53,003 nt of DNA from Herminiimonas sp. (lineage in GTDB: Bacteria > Pseudomonadota > Gammaproteobacteria > Burkholderiales > Burkholderiaceae_D). The notes under the pieces were generated by a model. It saw only the letters and a program-made list of their open reading frames with translations. It made no database searches and was not told the origin of the DNA. The stretch is taken from NCBI GenBank assembly GCA_028292265.1, contig JAQGMR010000002.1, forward strand, positions 1-53,003. The letters are read 5' to 3'. Position 1 is the stretch's first letter. The number at the start of each line of letters is the position of its first letter. Shown here in pieces: positions 36,863 through 45,290 of the stretch. A program made the translations under genes and the position numbers.

Positions 36863-38614
36863 TCAAACGGCCCGCAGCAGTTCCACCGCTTCGGCAATAG
36901 CGCTGGTTTCATAGGTGCGCAAGATCTTCCGGGTACGCGGCACGATGGTGGTCAGGTCGCTGTTAAGGACCTCGTTCTTGACCGCGAGGATTTGCGCCGG
37001 GTGCATGGAGAATTCGCGCAGGCCCATGCCGAGCAGAAGTCGCGTGAGCTTGATGTCGCCTGCCATTTCTCCGCACACCGAAACCGGTATGCCGGCCTTG
37101 GCCCCGACGGCAATGGTAGTCGCCAGCAGTTGCAGTATCGCCGGGTGCAGCGGATTGTAGAGATGCGCGACTTCGTGGTCGACACGATCGATCGCGAGCG
37201 TGTACTGGATCAGGTCGTTGGTGCCGACGGAAAGGAAGTCCATGCGCTTGACGAATAGCGGCAAGGTCAGCGCGGCTGCCGGAATTTCTATCATGGCGCC
37301 GACTGGAATGGCAGCGTCGAATTTGCGATTGGCCGCGCGCAATTGCGCCTTGGCCTGCTCCACCATGATTAACGTCTGGTCAATCTCGAACGCATGCGCC
37401 AGCATCGGGATCAGCATCTTGATCGGGCCGAACGCCGAGGCGCGCAAAATTGCGCGCAACTGCACCAGGAACATTTGCGGCTCTGCCAGGCAATACCGTA
37501 TGGCGCGAAGCCCAAGCGCTGGGTTAAGCGCCGTTTCTTCCGCGGTGTCGAGCGGCTTGTCGGCGCCGATGTCGAGCGTTCGAATCGTAACCGGGCGCCC
37601 TTTCATGGCGACGACCGCCTTCCGATAGGACTCGAACTGTTCATCCTCGGACGGCAACCGGTTGTGATAACCGGTGCGGCCCAGGAACAGGAACTCGGAC
37701 CGGAACAGGCCGACACCGCTGGCGCCCGCTTCCATCGCGGCAGCGCAGTCCTCCGGCAATTCGATATTGGCCATGAGCGAGACCGCGGTGCCATCTCGCG
37801 TAATTGCTGGTGTTTTTTTGAGCTTGCCGAGCTTCTTGCGTTCGCGCGTCAACTGCGCCTGGCGTTCCCGGTATTGATCGAGCACGATCGGGGTCGGGTC
37901 GACAATCACTACGCCAGCATCACCATCAATGATGACCCAGTCGTCCTGCGCAATCAGCGCCGATGCGTTAAACATGCCAACCGCGGCGGGAATGTCGAGG
38001 CTGCGGGCGACGATGGCGGTGTGCGAGTTCTGCCCACCGAGGTCGGTGACGAAGCCTCCAAAGGCGCGGTCGCGGAACTGCAGCATGTCGGCCGGCGAGA
38101 TGTCATGCGCGACCACAATCATGTGTGCCGACGCTTCATCGACATTGGCTAAGCGCGGCAATTTGCTTTCGGTACCAGTTAGCACCTTCAGCACACGCTC
38201 GCCGACTTGCTGAATGTCGTTGCGACGCTCGCGCAGGTAGGCGTCCTCGATCTCATCGAACTGGGCCGAAAGTTCGTCAATCTGGGTCACCAGCGCCCAC
38301 TCCGCGTTGTAGTGCCGGCTGCGGATGATATTGAGTGGCTGTTCGGAAATCATCGGGTCGGACAGGATCAGCACATGGACGTCGATGAAGGCGCCCAACT
38401 CGGCCGGCGCGTCACTCGGCAGATCCTTCCACAGTGTTTGCAGGTCACGGTGCACCGTGGCGATGGCATCCTGCAGGCGCTGTACTTCATCCTCCACCTG
38501 CTCTTCGCCGATCAGGTAGTGCTTGACTTCGAGCGCCGCTGGCGCAAGCAGGTGGGCGCGGCCAATTGCGATGCCGCGCGAAACGGGAATGCCGTGGAGA
38601 GTGAAGGACGCCAT
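36863..38614 (-). CDS. ptsI: Phosphoenolpyruvate-protein phosphotransferase (PTS enzyme I)
   Basis: 583 residues. Phosphorylates HPr from phosphoenolpyruvate. The phosphorylated His198 lies in GGQNSHTAIVARSLDIPAAVG. PEP-binding motifs are GVGLFRSEFLFL and FLSVGTNDLIQYTLAIDR, with a conserved cysteine in VCGEMAGD. Complete at the usual length. It lies 43 bp after ptsH. No sugar-specific EIIB or EIIC is encoded in the window. Confidence 0.96.
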   Translation of the reverse strand: MASFTLHGIPVSRGIAIGRAHLLAPAALEVKHYLIGEEQVEDEVQRLQDAIATVHRDLQTLWKDLPSDAPAELGAFIDVHVLILSDPMISEQPLNIIRSRHYNAEWALVTQIDELSAQFDEIEDAYLRERRNDIQQVGERVLKVLTGTESKLPRLANVDEASAHMIVVAHDISPADMLQFRDRAFGGFVTDLGGQNSHTAIVARSLDIPAAVGMFNASALIAQDDWVIIDGDAGVVIVDPTPIVLDQYRERQAQLTRERKKLGKLKKTPAITRDGTAVSLMANIELPEDCAAAMEAGASGVGLFRSEFLFLGRTGYHNRLPSEDEQFESYRKAVVAMKGRPVTIRTLDIGADKPLDTAEETALNPALGLRAIRYCLAEPQMFLVQLRAILRASAFGPIKMLIPMLAHAFEIDQTLIMVEQAKAQLRAANRKFDAAIPVGAMIEIPAAALTLPLFVKRMDFLSVGTNDLIQYTLAIDRVDHEVAHLYNPLHPAILQLLATTIAVGAKAGIPVSVCGEMAGDIKLTRLLLGMGLREFSMHPAQILAVKNEVLNSDLTTIVPRTRKILRTYETSAIAEAVELLRAV

Positions 38615-38657
38615 GCGACTCAGCCGGGACAGGAAAGGTTTGTGCGCATTGCGGTCC

Positions 38658-38927
38658 TCATTCGCCTTCGCCGAAGCGATCGTGGATCAAACCGAGAAGA
38701 GCGCCGAGACATTCGGTCTCGTCCGGCCCGTCGGCTTCGAGCGTGACGGTCGCCCCCTTGCCGGCGGCCAGCATCATGACGCCCATGATTGACTTCGCGT
38801 TGACGCGCCGCTTGTTGCGGGTCATCCAGACTTCGCTCTGGAATTTCGCCGCCATCTGGGTCAGTTTTGCAGACGCTCGTGCATGCAGTCCGAGCTTGTT
38901 GATGATTTCCACTTCTTGCTGGATCAT
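38658..38927 (-). CDS. ptsH: Phosphocarrier protein HPr
   Basis: 89 residues. The phosphorylated His15 lies in KLGLHARAS, and Ser46 in NAKSIMGVMML matches the regulatory serine phosphorylated by HPr kinase in bacteria that have it. It passes phosphate from EI to the EIIA encoded just upstream. It is 24 bp downstream of the EIIA gene. Confidence 0.96.
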   Translation of the reverse strand: MIQQEVEIINKLGLHARASAKLTQMAAKFQSEVWMTRNKRRVNAKSIMGVMMLAAGKGATVTLEADGPDETECLGALLGLIHDRFGEGE

Positions 38928-38951
38928 TTTTTATTGTGCGTTTTCTGGAAA

Positions 38952-39359
38952 TCAGTTGGGAGAAAGCCGAACCCGGTTATCGACCCGCACGGCGCCGCTC
39001 TGCCCCCCGGCGAGCGCCATTTCAACCACGACGTCAAGCGTATCCTTGCGATAGGTAAGCGCGCGCAGCAGCATCGGCAGGCTGATTCCGGCGATCACTT
39101 CAACATGGCCGGGCGCGCACAACGGCAAGGTGCAGTTGGAAGGCGTCCCGCCCATGACGTCGGTGATGATCAGCACACCGCTGCCATCGTCAATGCGGTG
39201 TATCGCCTCCTGGGCAAGTCGTCGCACTTCGGCGGTGTCCTGGTCGGCCCGCACGTCGATCGCCTCGACATTCTCCGGACGCGCGCGAAACACGTGGGTC
39301 GCCGCATCAATGAAGGCGTTTCCCAGCGGCGCATGCGTCATGAGCAAGATCCCGATCAT
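38952..39359 (-). CDS. PTS EIIA, mannose/fructose family
   Basis: 135 residues. Man-family EIIA: MIGILLMTHAPLG with phosphorylated His9, then VLIITDVMGGTPSN (conserved GGTP loop). The frame is open to 39407, but similarity starts at ATG 39359. As the only EII component here, it probably has a regulatory function rather than sugar uptake. It starts 4 bp after the gshB stop, so it is tightly joined to glutathione synthesis genes. Confidence 0.9.
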   Translation of the reverse strand: MIGILLMTHAPLGNAFIDAATHVFRARPENVEAIDVRADQDTAEVRRLAQEAIHRIDDGSGVLIITDVMGGTPSNCTLPLCAPGHVEVIAGISLPMLLRALTYRKDTLDVVVEMALAGGQSGAVRVDNRVRLSPN

Positions 39360-39363
39360 TATT

Positions 39364-40302
39364 TCAAACCGCCTTTTCGAGCGCGTCGACAAAGATTCCG
39401 GCGACATTGACGCCAGTCTGCTGCCGTATTTCCTGAAAGCAGGTCGGGCTGGTGACGTTGACTTCGGTTAGGCAGTCGCCTATGACGTCCAATCCTACCA
39501 GCAACAGGCCACGCTCCCATAACGTCGGGCCGAGGGCTTCCGCGATTTCACGGTCGCGCGGCGAGATGGCCTGCGCCACACCGCGGCCACCGGCGGCGAG
39601 GTTGCCGCGCACTTCGCCATCTTGCGGAATCCGCGCAAGGCAATAGGGAACCACCTCGCCAGCGATGACGAGCACCCGCTTGTCGCCGTTGACGATCTCT
39701 GGAATGTAGCGCTGGACCATGATCGTTTGCTCGCCGTAGCGGGTGAGCGATTCGATGATGGAGCCCAGATTCATGCCATCTTCGCGCACGCGGAAGATGC
39801 CGGCGCCGCCCATGCCGTCCAGCGGCTTCAGGATGATGTCGCGATGTGAATTATGGAAGGCACGGATGAGCCGTTCATCACGCGAGACGAGGGTAGGAGC
39901 AATGAATTGGGGGAACTGCGCAATCGCCAGCTTTTCGTTGTGGTTGCGGATCGCCTGCGGCTTGTTGAAGATGCGAGCGCCCTGCGTCTGCGCCAACTCC
40001 AACAGGTAAGTGGCGTAGATGTACTCCATGTTGAAGGGCGGATCGGTGCGCTCCACCACGGCGTCGAAGTCGTTGAGCGACATCGAGACCGGCGCTTCGG
40101 CGTGATACCAGTTCAGCTGGTCGCCCGTCATCGTGATGCGGGAAGCCCTGGCCATCACCACACCCTGTTCAAAGGCGAGGTCGGGATGCTGCATCGCGTA
40201 CAGCTCGTGGCCGCGCGCCGCCGCCTCCACCATCATGGCGTAGGTAGTGTCCTTGTAGATCTTGAAGCCGTCCAGCGGATCGGCCAGAAATGCCAGTTTC
40301 AT
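39364..40302 (-). CDS. gshB: Glutathione synthetase
   Basis: 312 residues. ATP-grasp enzyme adding glycine to gamma-glutamylcysteine. Motifs: LAFLADPLDGFKIYKDTTYAMM, DPPFNMEYIYATYLLELAQ, the ATP-grasp core KPLDGMGGAGIFRV, and VNVTSPTCFQEI near the end. Complete. It lies 96 bp after gshA and 4 bp before the EIIA gene. Confidence 0.96.
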   Translation of the reverse strand: MKLAFLADPLDGFKIYKDTTYAMMVEAAARGHELYAMQHPDLAFEQGVVMARASRITMTGDQLNWYHAEAPVSMSLNDFDAVVERTDPPFNMEYIYATYLLELAQTQGARIFNKPQAIRNHNEKLAIAQFPQFIAPTLVSRDERLIRAFHNSHRDIILKPLDGMGGAGIFRVREDGMNLGSIIESLTRYGEQTIMVQRYIPEIVNGDKRVLVIAGEVVPYCLARIPQDGEVRGNLAAGGRGVAQAISPRDREIAEALGPTLWERGLLLVGLDVIGDCLTEVNVTSPTCFQEIRQQTGVNVAGIFVDALEKAV

Positions 40303-40398
40303 TCGTTACTCCAGGCCGGCATGCGTCTCGGCTCCACGCTGCCGGATGGTCCTGGCGGCATACGGCTGCCGTGACGCCAAGCCGGCATCATGCACGGA

Positions 40399-41697
40399 TC
40401 AGTAGACTTCCGGATTCGGGTCCGTCTTTTCCAGTTCAAGCGACGCGGCCAGCAGCGCAAGCCTGGCGACGACCCCGTACATATAGAAGCGGTTCGGCGC
40501 AGCCGTGCCCGGCTTGGCCTGCAGGTCTGGCAGGGCGTGCTGCTGCGCGAAGGCGAGCGGCACAAAATGTGCGCCGGGCGAATTGAGATTTTCGTCCACG
40601 CCGCGTTCGGCATGGACACGGTAGAAACCGCCCACGACATAGCGGTCGATCATGTACACCACCGGCTCCGCAACGGAGTCGTTGATGCGCTCGAAGGTGT
40701 GCACGCCTTCCTGAATGATGACGTCCGTCACTTCAAGGCCTTCTTTTACAACCGACATCTTGTTGCGCTGCTTGCGGTTCAAGTCCTTTACTTCAGACGC
40801 ATCGCGCACGGTCATGATGCCCATGCCGTAGGTGCCGGCGTCGGCTTTCACGATCACGAATGGCGTTTCCTTGATGCCGTATTCCTTGTACTTCTTGCGG
40901 ATCTTGGTCAATAGCATGTCGACGTTGCTCGCCAGGCAGTCCTCGCCGGTGCGTTCATGGAAATTGATTTCCCCGCATTTTGCGAAATACGGGTTGAGCA
41001 TCCAGGGGTCGACGTCGATCAGCTTGGCAAATTTCTTCACCACTTCATCGTAGGCGGCGAAGTGATTGGTCTTGCGCCGCACCGCCCAACCCGCATGCAG
41101 CGGCGGCAGAACGTTTTGCTCGTGCAGGCCCTGCAGGATTTTCGGAATGCCGGACGAAAGGTCGTTATTGAGCAGGATGGTGCAGGGGTCGAAATTCTTA
41201 AGCCCGACCCGGCGGCCATTGTTCATGTGCTCCAGCGGTTCCAGCGTGATGGTCGAGCCGTCCGGCAGTTCAATCGGGGTCGGCTCCTTGATATCGTCGG
41301 ACAGGGAACCAAGACGCACATTGAGCCCGGTCTGGCGGAAAATCTGCATCAGGCGCGCAACGTTCTGGAGATAGAAAGTATTGCGGGTATGCCGCTCCGG
41401 AATCAGCAGCAGGTTGCGGGCGTCGGGACAATACTTCTCGATGGCCGCCATGGCGGCCTGGACGGCGAGCGGCAGCATTTCCGGCGAAAGGTTGTTGAAT
41501 CCACCCGGAAACAGGTTCGTATCGACCGGTGCCAGTTTGAATCCGGCATTGCGCAAGTCGACTGAACAATAGAACGGCGGAGTATGTTCTTGCCATTCCA
41601 GCCTGAACCAGCGTTCGATCGCGGGCGTGGCAGCAAGGATTTTCTTTTCCAGATCGAGCAGGGGCCCATTGAGGGCGGTAACCAGGTGCGGAACCAT
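40399..41697 (-). CDS. gshA: Glutamate--cysteine ligase (proteobacterial GshA, PF08886-type)
   Basis: 432 residues. First step of glutathione synthesis. It is unlike E. coli GshA and fits the separate proteobacterial family I recall as PF08886: FYCSVDLRNAGFKLAPVDTNLFPGGFNNL, LLLIPERHTRNTFYLQN and ADAGTYGMGIMTVRD. Complete at the family length. It leads the minus-strand run gshA-gshB-EIIA-HPr-EI. Confidence 0.93.
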   Translation of the reverse strand: MVPHLVTALNGPLLDLEKKILAATPAIERWFRLEWQEHTPPFYCSVDLRNAGFKLAPVDTNLFPGGFNNLSPEMLPLAVQAAMAAIEKYCPDARNLLLIPERHTRNTFYLQNVARLMQIFRQTGLNVRLGSLSDDIKEPTPIELPDGSTITLEPLEHMNNGRRVGLKNFDPCTILLNNDLSSGIPKILQGLHEQNVLPPLHAGWAVRRKTNHFAAYDEVVKKFAKLIDVDPWMLNPYFAKCGEINFHERTGEDCLASNVDMLLTKIRKKYKEYGIKETPFVIVKADAGTYGMGIMTVRDASEVKDLNRKQRNKMSVVKEGLEVTDVIIQEGVHTFERINDSVAEPVVYMIDRYVVGGFYRVHAERGVDENLNSPGAHFVPLAFAQQHALPDLQAKPGTAAPNRFYMYGVVARLALLAASLELEKTDPNPEVY

Positions 41698-41864
41698 ATG
41701 AGACTTTCAAGACGGGAGCAGCGCCATCGGAGCAGGCGCGGGTTGATGCAGATTCTAACGGGAATCTCTACTGCGCGTCGTTGCGCACGCAGCGGAGGCG
41801 CCGGCATAAAGCGCGTTCCGGGGCTTCAAATCAGGGCAGTCGACCGCTTTTAAAGGTCTGAGGC

Positions 41865-41887
41865 AAAAAAAATCGCCCCGGAGGGCG
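41865..41887 (-). terminator. Rho-independent terminator after amtB
   Basis: On the minus strand a CGCCC/GGGCG stem (41887-41883 with 41878-41874, 4-base loop) is followed after one base by eight T (complement of A 41872-41865). It lies 42 bp after the amtB stop and ends the torF-glnK-amtB transcript. Confidence 0.8.
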
Positions 41888-41928
41888 CTGGGGCTGGCGG
41901 ACCAGCCCCATTCCTGCAACGCGATCGA

Positions 41929-43542
41929 TCAGGCGTGGTATGCCGTCTCGCCGTGGCTGGTGATGTCCAGCCCTTCGCGCTCTTCTTCTTCCGGTACCCG
42001 CAGACCGATCACCATATCGACCAGTTTGTAGGCGATCAAGGCGACAACACCGGACCAGACGATGGTGGTAATGACGCCCTGGAACTGGATCCAGACCTGG
42101 CCGGTAATGGAGTAATCCGGCGCTACCTTGTTGGCAACGTAGTCATAGATACCAACGCCGCCGAGTGCTGGCGATGCAAACACACCGGTCAGCAAGGCGC
42201 CAAGCGTGCCGCCAACGCCGTGCACCCCGAAAACGTCGAGCGAATCATCGGCGCCAAGCAAGCGCTTGAGGCCGTTGACGCCCCACAGGCAGATAACACC
42301 AGCCAACAAGCCGATGACCAGGCCACCCATTGGGCCGACGAAGCCCGCCGCCGGAGTAATGGCCACCAGTCCTGCCACGGCGCCGGATGCTGCGCCCAGC
42401 ATGGAAGGCTTGCCTTTTGCCATCCACTCGCCGAAAACCCATGACATCGACGCCGCAGCGGTTGCCAGCAGGGTGTTGATGAAGGCCAGCGCAGCAGTAC
42501 CGTTAGCTTCCAGAGCAGACCCGGCGTTGAAGCCGAACCAGCCCACCCACAGCAGCGACGCGCCGATCATGGTCATGGTGAGCGAATGCGGCGCCATCGA
42601 TTCCTTGCCGTAGCCAACGCGCTTGCCGATGACATAGGCGCCTACCAGGCCGGCAACAGCGGCATTGATGTGCACCACGGTACCGCCGGCGAAGTCGAGT
42701 GCGCCTTTCTGGAACAGCCAGCCAGCCGCCGCCGTCGCTTTCTCGCCTGCGGCCGCATCGGTGAACAGATCCGGACCAGGCCAGAACCAGACCATGTGAG
42801 CTATCGGCAGGTACGAGAACGTGAACCACAACACGGTGAACATCAGTACGGCCGAGAACTTCACACGTTCTGCGAAGGCACCGACGATCAGGCCGCAGGT
42901 AATCGCGGCGAAGGTGGCCTGGAATGCGACGAAGGTGAACTCTGGAATCACCACACCCTTGCTGAAGGTGCCGGTGTTGGAGTCAGGCGTTAATCCGCGC
43001 AGGAATAGCCGGTCGAATGATCCAAAGAAGCTGTTCCCTTCCGTGAACGCGATCGAGTAGCCGTAAATGCACCAGAGCACGATGATGACGGCGAAGATCA
43101 TGAAGACCTGCATCAGCACCGACAGCATGTTCTTGGAGCGGACCAGCCCGCCATAGAACAATGCCAGACCGGGGATGGTCATCAGGATAACGAACGCTGT
43201 TGCGACCATCATCCACGCGGTGTCACCCTTGTTGGGAACAGCCACCGGAGCGGCAGCCGGAGCTGCCCCGGCGGCTGGTGCCGCTGCCGCTGAGGCCGCT
43301 GGCGCGGACGCAGCGCCAGTGGATGCCGCCGGTGCCGAAGCAGCCGGTGCAGAAGCGGCCGGTGCGGCGGCCGAAGGCGCCGCCGTGGCAGCGGGAGCCG
43401 CGGTTGCGGAAGCGGCGGGTGCGGAAGCTGCTGGTGCGCTGGCTGCCGGTTTGGCATCGTCCGCGGCGAACGACGGGCTGGCAAAGCCGGTCGCCAGCAC
43501 GAGCATGCCCGCAGTCAGGATGCTTGCGAATTGTTTTTTCAT
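41929..43542 (-). CDS. amtB: Ammonium transporter AmtB with Ala-rich N-terminal linker
   Basis: 537 residues; E. coli AmtB has 428. A signal peptide (1-26, cut near FAADD) precedes an Ala/Pro/Ser-rich stretch (27-104), then the 11-helix Amt core (about 107-520). Core residues: the pore-histidine region GGTVVHINAAVAGLVGAY, GWFGFNAGSALEANG, and VFGVHGVGGTLGALLTG with the second pore histidine. Start at ATG 43542; the frame runs on to 43860 inside glnK, but this is the start with a signal peptide. It conducts ammonium and is shut by GlnK. It ends in a terminator at 41865-41887. Confidence 0.94.
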   Translation of the reverse strand: MKKQFASILTAGMLVLATGFASPSFAADDAKPAASAPAASAPAASATAAPAATAAPSAAAPAASAPAASAPAASTGAASAPAASAAAAPAAGAAPAAAPVAVPNKGDTAWMMVATAFVILMTIPGLALFYGGLVRSKNMLSVLMQVFMIFAVIIVLWCIYGYSIAFTEGNSFFGSFDRLFLRGLTPDSNTGTFSKGVVIPEFTFVAFQATFAAITCGLIVGAFAERVKFSAVLMFTVLWFTFSYLPIAHMVWFWPGPDLFTDAAAGEKATAAAGWLFQKGALDFAGGTVVHINAAVAGLVGAYVIGKRVGYGKESMAPHSLTMTMIGASLLWVGWFGFNAGSALEANGTAALAFINTLLATAAASMSWVFGEWMAKGKPSMLGAASGAVAGLVAITPAAGFVGPMGGLVIGLLAGVICLWGVNGLKRLLGADDSLDVFGVHGVGGTLGALLTGVFASPALGGVGIYDYVANKVAPDYSITGQVWIQFQGVITTIVWSGVVALIAYKLVDMVIGLRVPEEEEREGLDITSHGETAYHA

Positions 43543-43561
43543 TGTTGACCCCTTTGGGAAC

Positions 43562-43918
<357 letters not shown>

Positions 43919-44773
43919 TTAGAAGGTTTTGGACAGCGACAACACGGCGGTTGATGTGCCGAGCTTTTTCGTTTCTGCTGGCGTCGCTGCGTTCGCGACT
44001 TTCCAGTAGTCGCTGTTGGCATTGGTGGTGATCACAGCCAGGCCGAGCGTCGCAAAGCCGAAGTCTTTGGAGACGCCGATCTTGTAGTCGGTGTAGTTCA
44101 AGGCGCTGTAGTGGCTGACGGTTTGGCGGCCGACGTGCAGGTTCAGCGTGGTCTTGTCGGCGACCTCGAAGTTGGCGTTCAGGTCGAGGTAACCGGATCC
44201 CTTGGAGCCGCCGTTCGGATTGAGGGCGGTGCCGGCGTATACCGGGGCGGTGTTAGCGTTCAGGCCAAAGAAGTCGGTCAGGCCATAGCTGTACTTCGCC
44301 GAGAACCACTTGTAGGTGCCAGCAAAGTAGATTTCGCCGTTGTGGTACGACTGGCCTGTAGCGCCAATCGAAGCGCCCGGATAGTAGTAGTACAGCAGGC
44401 CGACATCCGCCTGCACATCCTTCGCGATGTCGAACTTGTATCCGCCGTACAAGTCCATCTCGAGTGAGGCACCGTTCTGATACGTATTACCGCTCACACT
44501 GGAGTTCCAGTTGCCAACATAGAAGCCGCTGCTATGCGCATAGTCAAAACCGCCCTGGACCGCTGGCCGGCGAAACGATTGCGAGATGCCGCGGAACCGA
44601 TAATCCGATACGACTGCAACGTTGCCCGTGAAAGTGTGTTCGGGCGTCGGTGCGGCGGCCGCAGAAGCGGCCGGGGCTGCAGCGGCATCCGCGGGCGCCG
44701 CTGTTTGTGCGTGAACCTCAGCCATCGAAGCTATCAGCGCGAGCGCACCTGCGAAGAGGACGGTTTTTTTCAT
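43919..44773 (-). CDS. TorF-family putative outer-membrane porin
   Basis: 284 residues. A signal peptide (1-22, VHA/QT) and a short Ala/Pro linker (about 24-43) precede a beta-barrel-like body: FTGNVAVVSDYRFRGISQS, GFYVGNWNSSVSG, EMDLYGGYKF and a C-terminal phenylalanine (LSLSKTF) typical of outer-membrane barrels. This matches the TIGR02001/TorF family. It is the first gene of torF-glnK-amtB, so it may aid nitrogen-compound entry, but its substrate is unknown. Confidence 0.85.
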   Translation of the reverse strand: MKKTVLFAGALALIASMAEVHAQTAAPADAAAAPAASAAAAPTPEHTFTGNVAVVSDYRFRGISQSFRRPAVQGGFDYAHSSGFYVGNWNSSVSGNTYQNGASLEMDLYGGYKFDIAKDVQADVGLLYYYYPGASIGATGQSYHNGEIYFAGTYKWFSAKYSYGLTDFFGLNANTAPVYAGTALNPNGGSKGSGYLDLNANFEVADKTTLNLHVGRQTVSHYSALNYTDYKIGVSKDFGFATLGLAVITTNANSDYWKVANAATPAETKKLGTSTAVLSLSKTF

Positions 44774-44858
44774 GATGGATCCCTGGTGGTTGAGAATGAG
44801 AAGACTTGTTCGAATTTTTGGTCACGGCAACCTCAATCGTGCTCTGCAGGCAACATGA

Positions 44859-44873
44859 GCAGGATGTATGCCA
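44859..44873 (-). promoter_or_regulatory. Candidate sigma-54 (-24/-12) promoter for torF-glnK-amtB
   Basis: Read on the minus strand the bases are TGGCAT-ACATC-CTGC, near the consensus TGGCAC-N5-TTGC. The GG and GC pairs have the required ten bases between them. It would start transcription about 76 bases upstream of the torF ATG. It fits nitrogen control of glnK-amtB by NtrC, but two bases deviate from consensus and I see no clear NtrC site. Confidence 0.5.
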
Positions 44874-44943
44874 ACGGAAAACACGGCTATTGAGTTATGA
44901 TTTTTTCGCGGTCCCTCCAGTACTTGGTGGCGCTGTCTGGAAC

Positions 44944-44986
44944 GTGCCCCACTGTTGGGACACCTGGTTGCCCCAACACGGGGCAC
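44944..44986. repeat. 43-bp near-perfect inverted repeat upstream of ubiK
   Basis: Outer arms GTGCCCC (44944-44950) and GGGGCAC (44980-44986), inner arms TGTTGGG (44953-44959) and CCCAACA (44972-44978), with short unpaired bases between and a 12-base loop. That is 14 paired bases. It lies between the divergent torF promoter region and ubiK, in the presumed ubiK leader. It could be an operator, a leader hairpin or a mobile repeat remnant; no T run follows, so it is not a standard terminator. Confidence 0.75.
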
Positions 44987-45047
44987 CACAACATTTATGC
45001 ACCAACGTCGAGCGAGACCGTTCGACGAATCAAAGAGGGACACCACC

Positions 45048-45287
45048 ATGGACAAACAGAATTTTTTCAGCGACCTTCAGGACAAGCTCAACCAGGCGAT
45101 GCAGAACTCACCCGTCAAGGACCTGGAAAAGAACATGAAGTCGATGCTCAACCAGGGCTTTTCCCGGCTGGACCTGGTCACTCGTGAGGAATTCGACGTG
45201 CAGGCGCAGGTGCTGGCAAAGACGCGGGAAAAACTCGAAGCGCTGGAACTGCGCGTAGCCGAGCTGGAACTGCTGGCGAAGAAGTAA
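45048..45287 (+). CDS. ubiK: BMFP/UbiK family ubiquinone biosynthesis accessory factor
   Basis: 79 residues. It starts MDKQNFFSDLQDKLNQAMQN, with the C-terminal coiled coil DVQAQVLAKTREKLEALELRVAELE typical of UbiK (YqiC). UbiK helps the soluble ubiquinone-synthesis complex work with lipid. The frame is open upstream, but similarity starts at ATG 45048. It precedes comM by 3 bp. Confidence 0.88.
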   Translation: MDKQNFFSDLQDKLNQAMQNSPVKDLEKNMKSMLNQGFSRLDLVTREEFDVQAQVLAKTREKLEALELRVAELELLAKK

Positions 45288-45290
45288 GCA

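Noticed and set aside
42200..43500. Ala-rich amtB segment as a sign of frameshift or assembly error
   Set aside because: The frame runs cleanly from a good signal peptide through the linker into the Amt core, so it appears to be a true extension.
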